Part shown: in pieces, positions 11,901 through 25,800 of the stretch | Position numbering within the stretch: position 1 is the first letter of the stretch | How the letters are laid out: each line of letters opens with the position of its first letter | Assembly (NCBI GenBank): GCA_021613335.1 | Contig: JAJTWR010000263.1 | Location: 275,001 to 339,000, forward strand | Origin: Whitmania pigra | Taxonomy: Eukaryota; Annelida; Clitellata; Hirudinida; Haemopidae | Reading direction: 5' to 3' | Length of the DNA: 64,000 nt | Made by a program: the position numbers and the translations under genes | Notes under the pieces: generated by a model | Databases searched by the model: none | What the model was told of the DNA's origin: nothing | The model's input: the letters and a program-made list of their open reading frames with translations, nothing else

Positions 11901-12654
11901 TTGAAGCAAGAGTTGTTTCAAAGATGTAACCAAGTGGAATCCAGTTCAAAAATCTCAGAAGAGTTTCAAGAGTGGCACCCACTAACAATGCATTCTGTGA
12001 GTTTTCCATGACAAACTGACAGAGCTCAAAGATTTTAGCAAATTCACTGCACATGCTCTCTTTTAGATGTTTCGCTTTTGTTTGGGTCATCTGTCCACTC
12101 GAAAAGTCAAAGACCTCCTCACTCAGAAGCTTCAGGATGATCATGTTATTCTGACAGAGTGATTCATTTGTTTTGCTTGCCCCAACAATATCACTTATGA
12201 AGGTTGGCCAATTCTGAGGCCACTCGTACTTAAGTATTTGAACAAGGATCATATTTAGTTTTCCTAGATAAACTTTCTCTGACTCAGCAAGAGCAGCATC
12301 TGAAGAGGTCTTAATTATCAAGCTTACAATATATTTCCTTATTCCTTCACACTGAGGTCTTGGGAGAACCTTCCACCTGACCTTGATGACATTTTCCAAA
12401 ATCTGAAGAGCATAGTACTTGGTCTGTTGGCTCATTGAGAATTCAAGTATTCCATCTACTCTTGTCCAAGCATCAGGGTGCTCTTTGAATGCAGTTAAGA
12501 CATCCTGAGCACTTTTTTGCTGTTGTCCTGAGCTACTGTACATGCAATTGACAATATTGTCAAGAAGCTGGACATCGAATTTCTGGCTAAAATCCAACAG
12601 TTTGGAAGCTTGTTCAGCCAAAGAAGTCATGACTCCAAATTCTGCAACAGGCAT
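8958..12654 (-). CDS. XPO1: exportin-1 (CRM1), 1073 aa
   Basis: Nuclear export receptor that binds leucine-rich export signals with RanGTP. Five coding exons: 12654-11758, 11676-11518, 11456-9535, 9275-9179 and 9104-8958, 3222 nt in frame, against 1071 aa for the human protein. The N-terminus holds the importin-beta/CRIME region (TKYYALQILENVIKVRWKVLP; WPTFISDIVGASKTNESL). The NES-groove block LLGLCEQKRGKDNKAI carries the leptomycin-reactive cysteine, here residue 529. HEAT repeats run throughout (for example DLQPQQVHTFYEAIGFM; HRTNFFLLLQAVNSHCF). The C-terminus is the acidic EFAGEDNTGLFLEERE segment ending PHEMPEEMQD. The ATG follows directly on a ttatag, so a non-coding 5' exon upstream is likely. 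Very conserved; the gene is complete. Confidence 0.97.
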
Positions 12655-14539
12655 CTATAATATATCCTTGTAGCTTTTTTCCTAGAATGTTAAAACATTT
12701 TAAAAATTAAAGTAATTTTGGCAAAAATGTCCAATTAATAAGGTTTGATCTCGTTAACGAAATGAATAAATCCTGTTTAAATTCGTCGAAGTTCGCCTAA
12801 AGCCTAAAACAAGCGATTTTAAAAAGTTGTGAATTCAGACACGACGGTCTATGCTTTCAAACAACGCATGAGAATTACTAAGGTGATGGCGCGGATATTT
12901 AAATCTATCTGAGAAACGCCGAGAGTATGCAAGAGCGACATAAACCAAATTATACTCACAACAACCGCCTATCAACCCAATCACAAAAAATTGACGACAA
13001 TCGACGTTCACCACGAGAGCATAAGAGAACAGCCAATTCTATAAACAACCGGTCAGAACTGGAAAGCGACGCCATTCCTAAACGTTGTCGGATTCGAGGC
13101 ATGGAAAAATCCGTGAGCATATATCAAATGTTTAAAGCTTTTACATAGCTTATAACAACATGCCTACGTTAGAAACATTTACACAAGTGGAGCCCAATCA
13201 AATCAACGTGAAAATATTAACTAATTGCTCCATTTTAGCAAAAACAACGTACTTTTAAAATCTGTTAGATGTTGTCGGACGTTGTCGGATAATCGTGATC
13301 TCCGATTGGCTGGCTAGAAGTGAAAAATCAAAAGTTTATAATTTATATGATTTTAAACATTGAGTAATAATAATATTACGTTTTATAAATTATTTAATAA
13401 ATTTATTAATTGTAAAAACCAATTACAAAATAACTTGTATGCAATTGGTGTAGAGTGGTTACACTCTTTAAAGATTAAATTTTATTCACATTTTTAATTG
13501 TTGCATATTTATTTTAGCTTTTGATATGCCTTTCGCTTCTATTGAACTATTGAAGTGGCTAACACAAGCGCCCAAGAGCTCGGAGACTTCCACACGCTTA
13601 TCCATCTCTACCTTAAATTTAAGGTTTGTCCGCTATCTTCTCCCTAGTGTTGTCTGCTTAGGAGTTTCGTATGCCTATAAATCCTATAATTTTTTTATGT
13701 GAAATGCTATCACATTAGTCCAAGCGCCGGATATCAAGTATTTGGTGAAATGACAATACCCTGTAACCTCAACATATATAGATGTAGGGAACTATTCATT
13801 AAATCATGAGTGTCTTCGGCTAATGAATTTACTTATACTTTTGACAATATCATTACTCATGACTTCCCAAACTCCAAGAACAAAATTATCTCAAGGCACC
13901 AGAGCAGTCACTTTTTTTCCATACTACCTCTAATTGACGACGCCTGCAATGTTTTCTATTAATTTTGAGCAGAGATACAATATCCCACTGATAAATGATC
14001 GTGAAATCCTTTTTAAAGCAACACCTTGGAAACCAAAGGTGGGATGTTTTAATGGAAACATCAGTAAAAATGAATTGATCCGGCCACAATGAAAGACAAA
14101 ATGAGACAACAGGAAGACTAAATTCAAAATGGCACAACATAAGTCCTGACTTTCAGTCAACTGAGCAAAACAATTCTAATCAGAATAAAATAACATCTTT
14201 ATCAGCCAGCGACATGATGTAAGTAACTTGACCAGTTAGTCCAGTATTGGTGACAGGTTTCCAATGAAGTTTAGTCAAGGTATTATTATTTACCACAACC
14301 AGCCAAGCATAGAAATTAACATCACTTACATAGCATACATAATTGTAGTGATATATTGAATTGGGTAATTCATTCCATTCACAGCAAGGCAATAACAGCA
14401 ATGCCTCCCTGATAAATCCCTGACCACATTATATAAAGTTTATGTACAATTTGATTCTACCAAACAGTATAATAACTCTGCTGCTGTTTGAAGAGATAAA
14501 AAGATAAAAAGAAAGGCATTTTTGAGAAAGCAAATTGAA
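12655..14539. other. XPO1 5' flank and intergenic region
   Basis: This should hold the XPO1 leader exon and promoter. A plus-strand frame of 73 codons at 12,927-13,148 has no supporting feature. 'gttgtcgga' occurs twice in tandem near 13,271-13,289. The rest is AT-rich with nothing identifiable. Confidence 0.4.
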
Positions 14540-14545
14540 TTTATT
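14540..14545 (-). terminator. N4BP2-like poly(A) signal
   Basis: AATAAA on the minus strand, 26 nt after the stop codon. Confidence 0.5.
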
Positions 14546-14570
14546 AGAGCTGCCAGAATGGGCATTTTCT

Positions 14571-17500
14571 TTATCGTCTGCCCAAGTTCACTTTCAAGAT
14601 GCCTGGGGTCGCTTCTGTGAACCTGACAATGATATTTCATGAAAGTTGAATAAATAAGAGTTCGGAATAAAGAAGTTTGAAGAGCTTAAATAAGAGAAGT
14701 AAAAACTTACACAAAGTTGTTCCTTTTGAGAAAATTTTCAATGCATGGTTTTATTTTGGCAACTCCACCTGCACTATGAATTCCTCGACCAGTTATCACG
14801 AAGAGGTGAGGCCTTTTACGAGACAATTCGTTCAAATGTCCTGAGAATATCTGCGAGATTAGATCTAGCGCCTCTTTGACTTTCAAGCCATGGAGATCAA
14901 GTGAACCAGTGTGCACTGAACATTCTGTCCTGAGATTTAAAGATGGATAATTAAATTTATCTGAGTTCAGAGGAATTACAGTACAATGCATTAGTTTGTC
15001 AATAACAGTGTAAATAACTCACATTTTCTGCAACAAAAGTTCAGAACACAATTTCCTTTCTTCAAAATATTTCTGCTTATAATTCTTAGCAGTAATGGAA
15101 TAAAAATGGGCATGAGGGAACTTCCTTTGACCAAAGGCTTCTTTGGCTTTCCCAATGAATTCCTTATACATACTCTGAGACTTTTTCATCTTCTCAACCA
15201 TGTCTGCATATGCCTGATGAAGACTAACATTGCTGTCTCTGTTTACTGTAGACATCTTATTGTACATCTGCAGAACAGATATCTTACAATGTTATTTAGA
15301 TTAATTTTGGAGGGCAAAGAAAAATAACTTTTAGCAAAAACAAGTAAACGACCTCTAAGCTGGCTTCTATTGCTTTAATGAGTTGAATGTTTTCCAGTTC
15401 CGCTGCATACTCATCTGTCATTGAAACTTCAGGACGTGCCACCAACTGGGGCGAGTCTTCAATTGTTTTCACAGCAACGTCCAACATGTACCTTTTTCAA
15501 ATTGACATGCAGTACTACAGTATTAACTCAATTTTACTAATAGTGACTTTTGCTTGTTTGCCAAGCTAAAATAAATGCTAAAAATGTCACCTAATTATAG
15601 AAATTAACATCAAAAATTACAAACCCAGAAGCTCCAAATATATTGTCAAGAATTTGTTTGTTGATATGTGGGAACTTTTCGTGCAGCTGTTTCAGCTTGA
15701 TCTTTGTTGACAGAGAATTCCCAAGGTTAAGTACAGGGAGATCCTACCAAATAAATATTTAAGAGCAACTTACGTAATAAAATATAAAAATATACATTTA
15801 TTCAATGAAATGAATTAAAACCATTAATTCCGGGAAAGAATCTAATTCATCAATGTTGCAGCATTCCATATTTGTTTCAATTTCATCTTTTACGTCCTGA
15901 TCATTGTTTGACTCTGGTTTGCCTGAAATAAAGCATTGGATTAGTAACTCGTCGTTCGGCAAATTACAACTCTAACGAAATTTTACTGGTAGCTAATCCA
16001 TTTATCCAAGTTTGATGAACCATATGTGCCAACTCCATGGACATCTCAATCACGTAACCTTTCCCATCATTTGAAGCTGCAAGAAAAATTGTGTGTTTAG
16101 AAGCTGTTCTTCAGGAAATTTATAAGAGTATTTTTTGCAATAATGTTTTATGTACAATCAAAATATTTTAATGTTTATATATAAAGCTCTGCAAAATAAG
16201 TTACGTTTGGTTACATCATGGATGGAGTCCTTATTCAAATAAATTAAACAAAAATGCATAAATATTCTATGAAATACTAACGTGTAAAATTGGATGGCTT
16301 GCCAAAAAGCTTCATCAACTGATCACCAAGCTCAGGGCTGATATGTAAAGGCGAAAATCCTTCAAAAGATGAATTGCTATCCTCGGGTGGTTTGATTTCA
16401 GTAACCTGTGAACTGCTCTGCACTTCATCATCACAGCTCAGTGTTTGGGGGGCATCTCCATCACACTCAGAAATGTCAGGTGAGTCGTCACGATGTTTCC
16501 CAAATTCAGTCAGGGCGTCCACTAAGACGTTCGGTTCATTTCTTTTTTCTGCATACAGTCGTTTGATGTACTCTGGATCGACATCGGGGAAGCAGTCTTC
16601 AAGGAGTTGAAGTAACTGGCAATCGTCCATTAGATCGTTGCACGTCTGAGCACTCCTGTCGAGTCCGTACCTCAGAGGTCGCTTCGAAGGCGTGCCGTGA
16701 CAGGACGACGTTTCGATCCAGGCGACAAACTCTTTGCGAGGGGTCAAAATAGCCTGGAAATCATTCGTGGTAACTGGATAACCGTTTTCTTCAAACAAAT
16801 CGATCAAAGCCAAATCATCGTCGTCCGTCCCCACACCTTTCTCAGCCAAGGTAGATAATTTAGCAACTACTTCCAATTTATCTGATAATCCTTTCAAATC
16901 TTCTGATTCCAGCTCTTTGTCATATTTCTCGACATCGGAGGATTCAGAGGCGTCAGAACTGCAATTGATGTGGTTATCATGATCTACAGATTCTTCAACA
17001 TTAGCATCATCTTCCTCGTGTTCGGGAGCTTTTAGGGGTTCGAAGGAATCATTAAAAGTCACATTGCTTTGTAATTCTCCACTCAATTTAAGAACATCAG
17101 AAAGGTCACGCGATTCTTCATCGGATTTCTTATCAGAAGATTCATTCTCAATTGGTGGACTTTCATCACAACCACCAGGCAAATCTGTTCCACCATCGAA
17201 ATCAGTTTTTCTGTTATCCTCGCCCCAATTCATCCATTCCCCGAGCGTCGTGCACTCCCCATCCCACGTGCTCTCTGGATTTGCCGCAACTGCCATTTCA
17301 CAGCTGTGACTCGATTCAGAGTTTGCAGCTCCATTATTGCAGTCAGATTCCTCAGATCTATTTCCATATCTATGAAATGAACAACAAAGATTAATAGAAT
17401 TTTGATATCACATCCTATATTGTCTAAGAGGAGATCCTTACTTCATGTTTGGCCAATCGCCATCGACCGGAGCCGTGACAGGCGGAGCGAGATTGCCGAC

Positions 17501-19289
17501 GTCCGATGAATGTGATTGCTTTCGATGGCCGGAAGGTGCCCCGAGACCTGTTTTGCAGGTGTTCGAATCCTTAGACTTTCCTCCAACCAAGTTTAAAAGG
17601 CTCTCGCCAGTTACATTGTTGTCATACCTACTCAGCATGCTTATGATTTTGTCTTTCTTCACGCCGTGGATATTTTTTCTGTTTTAAATGAATCATGCAC
17701 AGGTCCAGGAGAGATGGAGATGTGTGTGGTCTTGAAAAAGGATGCAACTTACTTCGCCAGGAGCCCTGGCTGCAATCTCCACTGAACATCTGGTTCAATG
17801 ACTTCAACGCGGTAACCGAACTTTGTAGCCTGTGCATGAAAATAATAATAATAATAATAACAAAAATAATAATAGACCTGATAACAGAACTTAATGATCA
17901 CTATGGCAATAATCTACAGCTCAAGTAATGACGTCATCAAATGCGCAACCAAATAAGAAAATCAATATTCACCAGGGCAGCATAGGGCAACATCTCCCAT
18001 ATTTGGGTGTTTGTGTTGTCGATAATAACTGGGTTTTTGCACTGTTTCATGGCTAGTTCAGCTGGAATTTAAAATAAAAGTATATAAGCATTAAATGTGC
18101 AATTACACCCAAACAAAGGATTTAAATTGCAAAATAACATCAAAAACAATAATAATAAAATAATAATAATAATAATAACAACAATAGCAATATTAATAAA
18201 AATACAAAACTCTTCAATTGCTATTCTTTGAAATGGCAATTACATCAACCTTTTGAACGATTCCATTCATGAGCACTTGAAAGGTTGGCAGCAGAATAAT
18301 TATAAATTCCACTGCTTGAGAAGTAATCATCTGTAGAGAAGATCACTCCGTTGAAACGGATTTGCCTATTAGCAAGTTCGAGACGTTAATATCTTTGCCC
18401 ACAACAATTTGATGATTTGTTTATCTTGATAATTTCATAATAGTATGTTAAATACCTTACAAAATCTCAATTAATGACAGATATGAGATATGAATGCCGC
18501 ATAATACACATGAACACACAAAGGTAACTTAGTTGTTGAATTGCATAACATCCAATATATGGATGAATCCTTATGACTCCAAGCAAAGTAAAGCAGAGTT
18601 AACTACTACCCATTCGCTCAGAAACCGGAAACAAACTCACCTCGCAAGAGTCGATTTTCCCGAGCCTGGGCAGCCCCTGAGCAAAACTAAAACCTTTTCC
18701 CCGTTCGTTACGTACTGCTTGATCAGAGCTGTTGCATCTTTTTGAGACATGACAGTTGAACAACTTGATGTTTCATTTCTCTGTGAGTTGTTGCTGTTGT
18801 CAATTGGAGTCACTTGTTTTGCAATTGAAGGAAGACCGGTAAAAGATTGTGATGCATTTGGTCTATATCCAAGTGAGTTTTGATAAACATTATTGGGATA
18901 TCTTTGTGGGATCTGATTAACCGGAGTCAAATAGTTTGCAAATTGCATTGAAGGCAAAGGATAGGCACTAGGAAATGGTTTAGGAAGAAAATCACTTAAA
19001 TATATTGATTGAGGAATATGGGCCCCCATTCGTGGTGGCTGGAAAGGAAATCTCTGTTGGCCATGTTGGGCATATCCAACTTTTGGTAAATTTCCTGAAG
19101 CTCCAAACTCTAACAGCTGTTCTATAGCTTTATTTGCTGAAAATAATACTGCGTATATTAAACAGGAAAAAGTTAGACTCTAACAAGCAGGAACTTACTG
19201 TCGCCATTAAAAGCATAAACAACATCTTCAATGATTTGAGGGTCAATGCAACCCGAGAAGACTTCATAAATATACTGAACGTTGTTCAT
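14571..19289 (-). CDS. N4BP2: NEDD4-binding protein 2-like: CUE / P-loop kinase / DUF1771 / Smr, 1052 aa
   Basis: Fourteen exons: 19289-19199, 19136-18641, 18365-18250, 18061-17973, 17829-17753, 17678-17442, 17369-16282, 16076-15987, 15922-15822, 15743-15625, 15491-15353, 15267-15023, 14929-14711 and 14622-14571. They sum to 1053 codons with no phase break. Domain order: N-terminal CUE (residues ~3-45), P-loop GCPGSGKSTLAR (~185-196) with STDDYF and VIIDNTNTQIWEM (polynucleotide-kinase-like ATPase), a CUE-like block LLQLLEDCFPDVDPEYIKRL (~615-660), a third CUE-like block KLKQLHEKFPHINKQILDNI (~805-845), DUF1771, and a C-terminal Smr domain with LDLHGLKV and ITGRGIHSAGG (~965-1052). Known relatives bind ubiquitin through CUE; Smr domains act as nucleases on nucleic acid. 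The middle is acidic and low in complexity. It is shorter than human N4BP2 (1770 aa). The start is the first ATG of the CUE exon. Confidence 0.93.
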
Positions 19290-19834
19290 CCTGTCCTCTA
19301 ATAAAGTAAATATTTATATTAACTAGATTTATGACATTTTTATAAGTTAGACTAATTTTGTCAAAAAATGAATCTTAACAAATGATGTACATCGACGGTT
19401 CTGTCACACCATGTAATAATAAAATTATCGCGAGTCAATGTTTACTCTAATCTCACATGCTATGCTACTGTTTTCGCCTTTTATTCAAGATAATGATGAA
19501 GACAAATAACTTCTTATCTGTGAAATTTGATCTGTGAAATTTAAGCGACTTCGTGTTAGTTAGATGTTAATTATAAAACATAATACGAAAACTAACCGAA
19601 GATAATAAACTCTTAATTTCAAAATAAATTAAACTTAATGATTAAACAAAAGATCCGCCATATTTTAAATATTTGTTTAAAATATATAAAAATATTAATA
19701 ATTTGAGCTATTTTATTTACATCAGTCGCGATAATAAAGTTCCATGTGTATTGAATTTCCAGTTTTCATTTCGCCGCCTATGATATTTTCATAATTCATA
19801 ATAATAAAGACATTTATTTTAAACTAAACTAAAA
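19290..19834. promoter_or_regulatory. shared head-to-head intergenic region, N4BP2 / THADA
   Basis: About 550 bp separate the divergent 5' ends of N4BP2 (minus) and THADA (plus). It is AT-rich and without a TATA box placed for either gene, consistent with a bidirectional promoter. Specific elements are not identifiable by eye. Confidence 0.4.
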
Positions 19835-22800
19835 ATGCATCAACATATGCAAACATGTGAAGAAGAGTTATGCTTGGAAAGCAAATTGTTTAACAGTGGA
19901 TTATCTCAAAAGAACGGCATCTTGTGGGTGCAATTGCTTTATTGCAAGCTCACTTAACTTAATATAAAAATACGTTTTTAAAATCTTTCTAAATTGGCAT
20001 TTGATTTACAGGAACAATTATGAGGAAAATTTAAAAAAGTGTTCAGATTTTTTGATTTACCTAAAAAAGAAATTATTAAGTCAAGTAAATACAGTGTGTC
20101 TGGAGAGTTTGAATTCAGTCTTTATAAGTCAAATGAAAATATTTGCTGAAAAGACTCAATTTTGCCAAAAGTTTATACAGGTACATAAATTATTATTTAG
20201 AGAGATTCATTTAATTTAAGAAGTGTTCAAAGCTTATAATTCCTGGTTGCAGATGATTGGTTTAGTTCATAAAGTCAATCCAGAGCTGACTGTAAAAGGA
20301 CTAAAAATATTTTATGAAGACATAAAAAAACAATTTATTTTGGAGGAAAGGCTTTTTACTGGATCACAAGCACTGCCTCAATTGAGAGCATGTTAGATCA
20401 CTTTTCTCATGCCAGTAACACTTCTTATTGATTAGATAATGTATTTTATTGAAACAGTTTCGATGACTTTGGAAGGAGTTAAAAAGTTTGGCGACATCAT
20501 CGAAACAGAGAAATCGTTTTTGTTCGGTTCCCTCGCCTCCATGTTTTCCGATGATTTGCTGAGAGGCACGACTGTCATTGAAAAGCAAACTGTGTATTAC
20601 GTTATGAAAGTGAGTGGCCTTAATCAACACTTGCCATTTAATATGGGTTATTTAGTTCTTGTTATTATTATTATTCATGCTATGATGTTTAGTAATGATG
20701 TGATTGCCAAGTAGGGACTGATAAAGTAAATATTAATAAACATGGAAAACTAAAATAATATCATTTAAATTGCACTCCCACGTGCAGATCATTCTTCAAC
20801 TCCTACAACACAAGGGCCCAACAACAACAACAAAAACAGAACTTGTGGAACCTGGAGATGGAGCTTACTGGAAATGTTTTTGCATTTCGATGGCCATACT
20901 CAAAACAGAGGTTTGCATTGTTTGAAGTTGTTGGCTCAACAATTGAATGAATGAATGAAATGAAAGATTGAGAATATTATATTGATTAATTCAATCATTT
21001 CATTCTTGCAGTCTTGCAGTGAATAATAGTAGTAATTATGACTGAATATATTTTGAGAGTTCATCGTGGATTATTTATTGAAGATAATTTGTTTATTGAT
21101 TAGTTACATGCGATTACTTATAAATTAACGCAGAGTTAATTTTTATCGGTTTAAAGGATTGCACAAAGGACAGTCAGTTGATTGCTGCTTCGGTCGTCGT
21201 CGAACTTCTCAAGCTTCTTGAGGATGACCTCGAATGGTTGAAGACGGTTTACATTTGTTTCTGCTATCTGCTGGGTAACTATCATCATCATAATCATCAT
21301 CATTTTTCATGATATCATCATTAGTAGTTAGTCTTGTTCCTAAGAATCAATCACCCTCTATCAACTTATTATTATTATTATTAGGATTATTTTGATTAAG
21401 AATTATTATATTTATCATTGACAACAAGTACGTCGTTTACATTCCATTCAAGGCTCTCTCACCTTAAATGGAAGTTCAAGTCTCAGCATGGGAAGCACGG
21501 TTCTGTGCAGTGCTCTGCTCGCCCACTCGGACACGAGAAAACTCACAACAACGCTGGTCGACTTGAATTACAACCGGTCCGAGCTGGGTTTTGAACGAGG
21601 ATCTGTAAAGGCGGAGTTACCAAAGATTTGCCACTTCAAAGTTTTCATGGATTCTTTGGATTCTGGAGCAGAAATTGAAGTCGTAACTACGAAAGCACTT
21701 CACCTCTTCATATTTGAGGTGGCCATATCATCTTGCAGATCATCATCACATCTTCATTACCAGAGCCTTAAACTCATTCAGCACTGGTGCCAAATGTTGC
21801 CATCTTTTTATGGTCATTTTCCTCTCAGGTGTGTTTTATGTTTTTATTAATTTCATGTAGTATTCTTTGATTTGCGATTGTTTAGCATTTGTGTTTTAAT
21901 GCATTTATTCATTTCATATAGTATTCATTGATTTTAAATTGTTTAGACATCTTTTTTGCATTTCACAGTCAGCCTTTATCAACGAATTACTTTAAATTGT
22001 ATGACATTGTATCATGCATATTAATATTGTATGTTAAATTGTATAACTTGTTGTATCGCATGTCAACTTAAATTGATACGTCACTTGTGCAATGATGATT
22101 GTTCGACGGCATTTCAGATCATCAGTGAATGGAATGAGAAACAAGGTGGTGAGTTTGATAACGATGCACGTCGAGAGTCAAATTGATGGAGTTGACAGGA
22201 ATGCAATCGATGCTTTGTCTTCCTTGTTGGAGGCCTTTCACAAAATCTCTTCGACCGACGCCGACTTTCAAGGTCGTGACATTAGCTAGCATTTTTACCT
22301 AAACATTCGTTTGGTGAAATCGTTTTAGTTGTGGATAATAAAAGTAAATAAATAGTTATTGAGGATTATTGTTTTATGTAATTTGAGAAAATTAATTAAG
22401 TAAGTAATTCATTAAAATGTTAAAAATTAATTCATTTTAGAACAATTTGATTCATTCAAGTCCAGTTTATATTCTCAAGTTTTGTCTTTCAACTGGAATA
22501 TTAGGAGCAAGTATCTGCTGCTTGGACCTCTGTTGGATCATGTTGCCCCTGATTTGGTACGATGATGATGACGGTGATGGTGGGGGGGGTGATGATGATG
22601 TTGACAATATGGTGATGATGATGATGGATAACTTAGATTAGAGCAGCATAGGTTCTTGGAATACCTACATGTGTTAAAACTGATTCCAAATTGATATTGG
22701 ATTACAAATAATATTAATATAAAGTAGAATTAAATTACCATATCTAAAATACTAATTATTATTATGAATATTGACGCATTAATATTTGTGCATTTGTTTT

Positions 22801-25800
22801 TACAACATAAACAAATGCTTTTAATTCAGGCACTCGATGCATTGATGTCAGACCTGAGGAAGTGCCTCTCGACCAATCACCTCGTTCCATGTTCCACAAA
22901 CATCTACAAGAAGGTTGTTTCTGCCTTCAGGTACTTATTTATTCTTATTCTCTTCATTGGCTTGAATTAATTTGCATAAATTTATTTATTTATTATTATA
23001 GTTAACAATTAAAATGTTTATAATCACTTTTATCATTGACATCACAATAAGGCTATCACTTCATAATTACAGCAGTGTATAACTTTAAGAAACTCTCAGC
23101 AGCCAATGATAGATATCATGTGTTTTAATTTTTTTTAAATATTATTTAAGATCAAGTCCAGGCTGTTTAAATCTCTGGACCAATCATTGCTGTCCGCATC
23201 TGATTAATGCATTGACAAACTCAAAGAGGTAAGAGTGCTTTGTTCGATTGGATGATGATGTTTTCCTTGACAACCATTAATAACAATAATGATAATATAA
23301 TAATGAGGATAATGGTGAAGACAACAATAATGACGATGATAATAATAATAATAATAATAAAAATAAACTTTTTTACATGTAAAAGTTTTAAATAAATTTT
23401 AAAATCTCAGCCTGGAAAGAAAGAATGCTGCCCACTATTGGCTTCCAAACACCATTCAGATCATTCCAGAGTGCCTCGAATCCATGATCTTCTGCTTGGA
23501 TCACCTGGAGTCACCTAAAGAATCATCATCATCATCACCACAATCTGTTCATAAAGAATGGATGGATGTGCTCAATTTCCTAAGCACGGATGTTTCCACT
23601 TCTTCCATTGTTTACGCTCGACTGAGGATTCTGTGGGCAGCCAGGATGGCAGCACTTGATTATGATTGCGTGAGGATGACTTAATGATGATGATGATCAC
23701 CATCATAATTACTTGATAACATAATTACTATCAATTACATGTACAATCATTTCTATTAATGGTGCTAGTAATAATGTAATGTCTCAAAATTCTAGATGTG
23801 TTAAACCTATTTTAATGGCGACATTCAAATTTATTATTTATTTATTATATAGTTGCACTTAAGCATTTCCTTGTAACCATCAGTTAACTCGTTAGTGAAC
23901 GACCTCTAGAATATCAATGACATTTTTGTCTTTTGCCGCTTATTTATTCTGGAAAGTAACAAGACAATATCATTCATGGTCACAATTGGTTTCAGCCATC
24001 CAAAGATCTGAAGTTTGCCTTCTCTTCCTCATCGAACGACCTGAGACTAGCAGCACTGAATCTCATTTGCATATCACCAAGCACTACAGGTGTGCACGGT
24101 CATTTATTGGATTTTAAAAATTAAAATATAAATTGCACTGGATTGTTGTACAGCTTCTACTATTTAATCTGATACAATATATTTAACAAGTTATCGTTGT
24201 TATTGTTTAAGTACATATATTGCATATTTTTATTTTTAAATCTAATATTTTATATAATTTCATATTTGTTTTTTGTTAATCTGATAAGTTTTTATGATAA
24301 TTTATGTTATTATCACAACATAATTATGCAAGCAGTATATGTCAAGTATATGTGAGCACTTAAAATACATACTCATAATCTTCATTACTTGCCGTAAGTT
24401 ACATTCAAATTCGTCCACCACAATCTCTTCAACAAACAGACTGTCCATCAGAGGAAGATGTTTTGCTGCTCAAACAATTCATGGCTTTCCAGCTGTCGGC
24501 AGATGATCCGGCATTCAGGAAGGAACTGGAGAAGTGTCTGAGGAGCATCTGCGTCAGGTGTCGCGATCACGCACTCATGAAAATACGAGTCCAGCGGAAA
24601 AATAAAAAGAAGCTAGGAAATGATGTTGCTGAGGATGAGAATGTTCAACTGTGTTTAGGTACTTTATGAGTGGTTTCTCATGTGATTACATTTAAATCAT
24701 GTGTATTATTATTCTTTGTGTAATGATATTATGTTTAGTCATGGTAATGGTTGATTTACAAGGCACCATATATTATAATCACATTATCATTCCCAAACAT
24801 GTTATATTTTTTTGCTGTGGAATTTAAGATCTTGGTAATGATAAATCTCGAACATTTACAATCCAAATGGATTACTTAATAAGCTACCCAAATATTAAAA
24901 TAATCATAGTTTTAATATGTTTATAATTATTATTGTTATTAGGCATCATACTATGTAATATATCATTTCAATTTAAAAACTATTTTTTAACATTAAATTA
25001 AATGTAAATAGCATTTAATTATCTAACAAATTATCCAAATAATCATAAATTGTTTATTCATCATTTCCTGCCCTCAGAACTGACGGACTTCTTGTGGCAG
25101 ACGTGCACGAACAATTTGTCTCCGAACTCCAATTTTCAGAGACTTTATTCTTCACTCACCTGGATGAGAATAATCCTCGGCACTTTCGTGTCTGCTCCTC
25201 GACAAATTAGGAAGGGAGTCGTGCCAGGTGTAAAACTATGTCGTTGATTTTATAACTAGCGACATGATTACATTTTCGGAAGTCTTTCATCTAGTTCTAA
25301 GTTTGGAAGGCCAATACTTTAATAGATTAAATTTAGTCTTTAATTAATTTAATTTATATTGTCGTTTTAATTAGGTAGATTAAATGATTTTTAAATTCTC
25401 AAAAGCATTACATCGTCATTTTAATTAAGCTGATTAAAACCTATTAAGTTTATTAATATTAAATTCTCATTCGAAGTTGATGTCCACTTGTTCCTCGAGG
25501 CCGCCAGGGAGAAACATCTTTGTGATTTTTTTACTGAATCCTGCACGGCCTCACTTCTCTGTTGCATATTCAATGACGTTGACCAGGTTGGATCCGCCTC
25601 TGTTCTATTTTTACGTTTCATCATTTTTCAATTGTTCGATCTATAAAATTAAAATGCTCGAACTCTATTTCAGATTTCTGAAATGTCATCAGAAATTCTG
25701 CAAATTTACTTTCCTTGGCCATTAAAATGTGAAGGCTTGAAGGCCATCGATGGTCGCAGGATTACTAAGAAAGAATGCATCGATTTGCACCAGAGTGATT

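Noticed and set aside
12927..13148. 73-codon plus-strand frame upstream of XPO1
   Set aside because: Low-complexity basic/Asn-rich translation, no motif, no promoter or splice support; lies where the XPO1 leader should be.
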